Shown here: piece after piece, positions 39,586 through 42,894 of the stretch
Layout: the number at the start of each line of letters is the position of its first letter
Numbering within the stretch: the stretch's first letter is position 1
Notes under the pieces: model-generated
The model's database searches: none
The model's input: the letters and a program-made list of their open reading frames with translations, nothing else
Told to the model about the DNA's origin: nothing
NCBI GenBank assembly: GCA_020446505.1
Contig: JAGREN010000077.1
Location: forward strand, 1-42,894
Origin: Novosphingobium sp.
GTDB lineage: Bacteria > Pseudomonadota > Alphaproteobacteria > Sphingomonadales > Sphingomonadaceae
DNA: 42,894 nt
Direction: 5' to 3'
Program-made: the position numbers and the translations under genes

Positions 39586-39933
39586 TTGCGTTGAGCTTCG
39601 TTGCAAGCAGAGGCATCGACTAAGGTGCTGCTCCGACGTGAAAACGCGTCGCCTGCCATCAATTCCAACGTGGGAGGGGCCGGAAAAACGCAACATCAGC
39701 AGAGCAGCCGGTAGATCGGCCCTTAAGGTGCGGAAATTGTGTGGAATTATTGGTTGCATGCCAGATGCAACATGGCGGCATCTTTGATGCCTGAAAAGTG
39801 CAACCACCGCAGAAATCCTAGCTTTTTCAGTTCAGAAATGTTGCACTTTCAAAACGTAACCTGATTGCATGGATGTTGCGTCATAAGTTGCATGAAAAAT
39901 GGCGGAAAACCGCCGATGTTGCGTATGTTGCAT
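39586..39933. repeat. Cluster of GTTGCA/TGCAAC words in the non-coding right end
   Basis: The stretch 39418-40148 holds no convincing gene. Within 39689-39933 the word ATGTTGCAT or a close variant occurs about ten times. Plus orientation copies start near 39753, 39838, 39864, 39873, 39887, 39916 and 39925; minus orientation copies near 39689, 39765 and 39798. GTTGCAT-N5-ATGCAAC at 39753-39771 is a perfect inverted pair. Two more GTTGC words lie at 39586 and 39601. This looks like an iteron array or multi-site protein-binding region. Confidence 0.7.
39895..39914 (-). terminator. Possible intrinsic terminator, leftward
   Basis: On the minus strand GGCGG-TTTT-CCGCC is followed by ATTTTTC. The stem is short (5 bp) but GC-only, with a T-run directly after it. 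It would stop leftward transcription entering the repeat cluster from the right side. Confidence 0.45.
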
Positions 39934-40148
39934 TTTTTCCGGTACCCCCCGTCATATGCGAAGCAACGGTCGATTGTCCTTTCAATCTCGCAGACTCGTT
40001 AGCGCTTTGCATCGTGCGCAGCGATTAGGCTCAACTTCAGCGCAGTGGACTGCGCCGCTTGCTCTTTCATAAGGATATGGTGGAGGGGCCGTATAGGGCC
40101 TGCGCCACAAGCTAAGTTAGGCAGCGATCGGCATTGTACGCCAGCGAC

Positions 40149-40169
40149 CAAATCCTACCCCCGCAACCA
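40149..40169 (+). repeat. attR core (21-bp direct repeat, copy 2)
   Basis: Identical to 3-23. The sequence to its left is phage DNA that cannot fold as a tRNA. The sequence to its right is host DNA starting with the tRNA terminator. Read on the minus strand, the phage side extends the recombinase frame by ten codons to TAA at 40117-40119. Confidence 0.9.
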
Positions 40170-40176
40170 ACACAAG

Positions 40177-40199
40177 ACCCCGCTTCGGCGGGGTTTTTT
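40177..40199 (+). terminator. Intrinsic terminator, originally of tRNA-fMet
   Basis: ACCCCGC-TTCG-GCGGGGT followed by TTTTTA: a 7-bp stem with a UUCG tetraloop and a T-run, 8 nt after the attR core. Before integration it would have stood directly after the tRNA-fMet CCA end. It is now 40 kb away from the tRNA. Confidence 0.9.
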
Positions 40200-40385
40200 A
40201 TTGGCTCTGCGGTGGTGCCGGGATTGGATATTGGTTCAGCCGAATCGCGCATGAGCGCGGCACCCCGAGGTGAGGAAGCGGGGTACCCTCGCCCCACACA
40301 ACCAGTTCAGGTCATCGCCCCCCGACGGTCGCTCTGAAGCGGTCGGGCGTGGGTTTCTCTCGGATCGGCAAAGATCTCAAGCAAA

Positions 40386-41501
40386 CTAGAGCTTTACGGC
40401 TTCGTTGCCATCCAGCCTGTGCGTGCAGCCCAGGGCCGCCGCATCGTCCCGTTCAGACAAGGCTGCACGGGTGCGCCAGCCGATGGCGCGCAGGCGGTCT
40501 GCCGTTGCCGGGTCGTGGCCGATCGGAAGGAACAGCAGGTTCTCTGATCCGGAAGATGCCGTCAGCTTGTCAATCAGCGGATCGGGATAGAGCGAGAAGC
40601 CAGTCGCTGGCTCGTCGCGACCGAGGATGCTGTATGTCCCGCCCCGGCCCAGAGCACCCGAAATGCCTTCGCCATAAATGGTGAAGCCGAACCAGGACTG
40701 GTACTCGAATCCGTGGCGCTCGCTCGGATCGAGGGTCACTCGCGCCTTGCCAGCGATCCGCGCAGCAATTTCGCGCAAGCCTTCGATGCGACTGGCCAGT
40801 GCGCCGCCAAGGTCGAAGGCCGCCAGGCGCTCGATGGCCTGATCGAAGGGGCCGATCGCTGACAGGAGCGGGAGATAGTCCTTCCCTCCTACTTCGACCA
40901 GGCCGCCCGCGTCCTTGGCATCGAGTTCGCGCCGTACGGCGTCGATGTTCTCGGATGGTAGCGGCAAAGCGCTTTCCGCCAGGGTGTCGACGAGATCGGG
41001 CAGGGTGAAATCAACCGAAATGCCAGTCGCCCCCGCCGCCTGAAGCGCCTCTATCGCCAGCGACACGACTTCCGCCGCCGCGGCCACGCTGTCGCTGCCG
41101 ATCAGTTCCGCGCCAAGTTGCAATCGCTCGCGCGCCGGATCGAGGCCATCGCCCTTGATGGTGACGACCTGCCCGGCATAGCAAAGCCGCAAGGGGCGAG
41201 GCGCATCGGCAAGGCTGGTCGCTGCAATCCTGCCGACCTGCACGGTAATGTCCGAACGCAAGGCAAGGGTGCGCAGCGAAGCCGGATCGACGAAACGGAA
41301 CATGCGGCGCGGCTGAACGCCCGCCATGCGGCTCGCCATCGACTTCTCGAATTCGATCGAGGGCGTTTCCACCCGGTCGTATCCGTGCGCGGCAAGCACG
41401 TCGAGGCTCGCGCGCCGCACTGTCTGTGCGGCAGCGGCGGCGGCGGGGAGGCGGTCGCCCAGTCCTTCGGGCAACAGGTCGCGGTCGTTATCCTGCGTCA
41501 T
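40386..41501 (-). CDS. hisZ: ATP phosphoribosyltransferase regulatory subunit HisZ
   Basis: The 371-residue host protein is a catalytically inactive histidyl-tRNA synthetase paralogue. It activates the short form of HisG, the first enzyme of histidine synthesis. DLLPEGLGDRLPAAAAAAQT at the N-terminus, then GYDRVETPSIEF, RMFRFVDPASLRTLALRSDI and ARERLQLGAELIG are class II synthetase-like motifs. GFTIYGEGISGALGRGGTYS is the C-terminal core block. It is read leftward, downstream of serA after a 25-bp gap. The 216 bp between attR and its stop hold the tRNA terminator and no gene. Confidence 0.93.
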   Translation of the reverse strand: MTQDNDRDLLPEGLGDRLPAAAAAAQTVRRASLDVLAAHGYDRVETPSIEFEKSMASRMAGVQPRRMFRFVDPASLRTLALRSDITVQVGRIAATSLADAPRPLRLCYAGQVVTIKGDGLDPARERLQLGAELIGSDSVAAAAEVVSLAIEALQAAGATGISVDFTLPDLVDTLAESALPLPSENIDAVRRELDAKDAGGLVEVGGKDYLPLLSAIGPFDQAIERLAAFDLGGALASRIEGLREIAARIAGKARVTLDPSERHGFEYQSWFGFTIYGEGISGALGRGGTYSILGRDEPATGFSLYPDPLIDKLTASSGSENLLFLPIGHDPATADRLRAIGWRTRAALSERDDAAALGCTHRLDGNEAVKL

Positions 41502-41526
41502 CCGGGCCTCCCTGCCCCAGACCGGC

Positions 41527-42894
41527 TCAGAAGGCCAGCGGCATCACCGTCTTCACGCCCGGAAGCGCGCATGCCTTGTCCACCAGCTCCTTCGAGAGCG
41601 GGCTGTCGAGCGACAGCAGCAGCACGGCTTCACCGCCTGCCTCGCGGCGTCCGAGGTGGAACGTGCCGATGTTGATGCCCGCTTCGCCGAGCAGGGTGCC
41701 GACCCGGCCGATGAAGCCGGGCGCATCCTCGTTGACGATGTAGAGCATGTCGCCGTCGAGATCGGCTTCGACGCCGATGCCGAAAATCTCGACCAGGCGC
41801 GGCGCGGCATCACCGAACAGCGTGCCCGCCACCGAGCGGGGGCCCTGGCTGGTCGAAACGGTGACGCGCAGCAGGGTGTGATAGACCCCCTCGTGCTCGC
41901 GCCGGATCGAACGCACGTCGAGCCCGCGTTCGCGCGCAAGATAAGGTGCGTTGACCATGTTCACGCTGTCCGAATACTTGCGCATGAGGCCTGCCAGAAC
42001 GGCGGCTTCGATGGGCTTGCCGTTGAGGTCGGCGGCAGCGCCCGAACGTTCGATCGAGATCTCGGTGAGGTTGCCGTGGGCAAGCTGGCCGACCAGCGAG
42101 CCGAGCTTTTCGGCAAGGCCCATATAGGGGCGCAGCTTGGGCGCTTCCTCGGCCGAGAGCGAGGGCATGTTGAGTGCATTGGTGACGCCGCCGTTGACCA
42201 GATAGTCCGACAGTTGTTCGGCCACCTGCATCGCGACGTTGACCTGCGCTTCGTTGGTCGAGGCGCCCAGGTGCGGCGTGCAGATGAAGTTCGGAGCGCC
42301 GAACAGGACGTTGTCCTTGGCCGGCTCTTCGGCGAACACGTCAAGAGCCGCGCCAGCGACGTGGCCGCTTTCCAGCATGTCGCGAAGAGCCGCTTCATCG
42401 ACGAGGCCGCCACGCGCACAGTTGACGATGCGCACGCCCTTTTTGGTCTTGGCGAGGTTCTCGCGGCTCAGGATATTGCGTGTCTGGTCGGTCATCGGAA
42501 CGTGCAGGGTGATGAAGTCGGCTCGTGCCAGTAGCGTGTCGAGGTCCGCCTTTTCCACGCCCAGTTCGACCGCGCGCTCCTCGGTCAGGAACGGATCGTA
42601 GGCCACAACCTTCATCTTCAGGCCCAGCGCGCGCGAGGCGACGATCGAGCCGATGTTGCCCGCGCCGATCAGGCCCAGCGTCTTGCCAGTAACTTCCACG
42701 CCCATGAAACCGTTCTTGGGCCATTCGCCTGCTTGGGTGCGCGTGTTGGCTTCGGGAATCTGGCGCGCGAGGGCGAACATCAGGGCGATGGCATGCTCTG
42801 CGGTGGTGATCGAGTTGCCGAACGGCGTGTTCATCACGACGATGCCCTTGGCGCTGGCATAGGGGATGTCGACATTGTCGACGCCGATGCCGGC
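41527..42894 (-). CDS. serA: D-3-phosphoglycerate dehydrogenase SerA (5' end outside window)
   Basis: This catalyses the first step of serine synthesis, oxidising 3-phosphoglycerate with NAD+. The visible 455 codons begin AGIGVDNVDIPYASAKGI inside the substrate domain. The NAD-binding GLIGAGNIGSIVASRALG follows, then the catalytic NCARGGLVDE (Arg) and CTPHLGAST (His). A long intervening domain and a C-terminal ACT domain (GDMLYIVNEDAPGFIGRVGT) make it the type-I long form. About 70 N-terminal residues are cut off by the window edge. serA-hisZ adjacency is, as I recall, common in sphingomonads. Confidence 0.95.
   Translation of the reverse strand, partial: AGIGVDNVDIPYASAKGIVVMNTPFGNSITTAEHAIALMFALARQIPEANTRTQAGEWPKNGFMGVEVTGKTLGLIGAGNIGSIVASRALGLKMKVVAYDPFLTEERAVELGVEKADLDTLLARADFITLHVPMTDQTRNILSRENLAKTKKGVRIVNCARGGLVDEAALRDMLESGHVAGAALDVFAEEPAKDNVLFGAPNFICTPHLGASTNEAQVNVAMQVAEQLSDYLVNGGVTNALNMPSLSAEEAPKLRPYMGLAEKLGSLVGQLAHGNLTEISIERSGAAADLNGKPIEAAVLAGLMRKYSDSVNMVNAPYLARERGLDVRSIRREHEGVYHTLLRVTVSTSQGPRSVAGTLFGDAAPRLVEIFGIGVEADLDGDMLYIVNEDAPGFIGRVGTLLGEAGINIGTFHLGRREAGGEAVLLLSLDSPLSKELVDKACALPGVKTVMPLAF

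Larger units (their letters stand above)
3..40169. mobile_element. P2-like temperate prophage, about 40.1 kb, integrated in tRNA-fMet
   Basis: The element is bounded by a 21-bp direct repeat (3-23 and 40149-40169) that matches the 3' end of an initiator tRNA gene. Between the repeats lie a serine recombinase, a repressor with an operator region, a primase-helicase, and a full set of P2-type head, tail and lysis genes. No structural gene is visibly broken, so the prophage could be functional. It is mosaic: P2-type virion genes, no P2-type gpA replication nickase, and no tyrosine integrase. Host genes hisZ and serA follow on the right. Confidence 0.95.

Noticed and set aside
39418-39807. Upstream extension of the 72-residue gene to a 202-codon frame
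   Set aside because: The extra residues are low-complexity and read through the repeat region. The ATG at 39417 starts the compact, gene-like part.
40080-40169. A second complete tRNA-fMet at attR
   Set aside because: The bases before 40149 cannot form the anticodon or D-arm. Only the 21-bp core is present.
40317-40352. Inverted repeat with CCCGAC/GTCGGG arms as hisZ terminator
   Set aside because: The stem has mismatches, lacks a T-run in either direction and lies about 35-70 bp past hisZ. I could not support it as a terminator.
1-42894. CRISPR array or rRNA genes
   Set aside because: No regularly spaced direct repeats with unique spacers and no rRNA-like sequence were seen. The GTTGCA cluster is irregular in spacing and orientation.

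Overview
The window holds one nearly complete temperate phage genome, integrated into the chromosome of a high-GC alphaproteobacterium. A sphingomonad is most likely, from the flanking hisZ-serA pair and the codon usage. The outermost phage landmarks are two copies of a 21-bp direct repeat, at 3-23 (attL) and 40149-40169 (attR). The repeat is the 3' end of an initiator tRNA-fMet gene, whose 5' part lies just outside the left edge. The element is therefore about 40.1 kb. Host DNA follows attR: the displaced tRNA terminator, hisZ, and a serA gene cut by the right edge.

Layout. (1) Positions 1-12381 form one long leftward early operon of about 22 genes, most of them overlapping by 1-4 bases (ATGA, GTGA or TAATG). 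From its promoter it encodes a YdaS/Cro-like regulator, an HTH protein, an Ogr/Delta late activator and a primase-helicase. Then come a run of small zinc, membrane and DNA-binding proteins (GapR-like, LexA-like wHTH, FtsK-gamma-like). Next is a possible nucleic-acid modification group (ASCH protein, three-Cys DUF5131 protein, PAPS-reductase-like PP-loop enzyme, DNA methyltransferase). A 50-residue protein and a large serine recombinase end the operon at attL. (2) Positions 12387-12456 are an operator/promoter region. It faces a rightward S24-type repressor coupled to a HIRAN-domain protein. (3) Positions 13582-15720 are a lower-GC accessory island with an HNH endonuclease, two small exported or membrane proteins, a transposase remnant and a tiny membrane protein. 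(4) Positions 15840-34642 are leftward P2-type morphogenesis and lysis genes. Read in the direction of transcription they are O, N, M, L, X, lysis genes, R, S, then J, I, fibre, then V, W, sheath, tube, E/E' with a -1 frameshift site, tape measure, U and D. (5) Terminase P and portal Q run rightward. (6) Positions 37739-40148 hold a strong hairpin, a tRNA-like gene, a Dam-type methylase, two small genes and a non-coding end rich in GTTGCA words.

How the parts fit. The structural half is P2-like (contractile tail), but replication uses a primase-helicase rather than a P2 gpA nickase, and integration uses a large serine recombinase. So the phage is a mosaic. Four copies of a dyad TGTTGT-N13-ACAACA stand about 56-61 bp upstream of V, J, terminase and the tRNA-like gene. 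They closely resemble the TGT-N12-ACA sites of P2 Ogr, and an Ogr/Delta protein with exact CX2C-X22-CX4C spacing is encoded here. I infer that these dyads are the late-gene control sites.

The most striking observation is at the attachment site. The recombinase reading frame runs through the attL core into the host tRNA without a stop, while the attR flank supplies a different in-frame end. Integration should therefore exchange the C-terminal tail of the recombinase.
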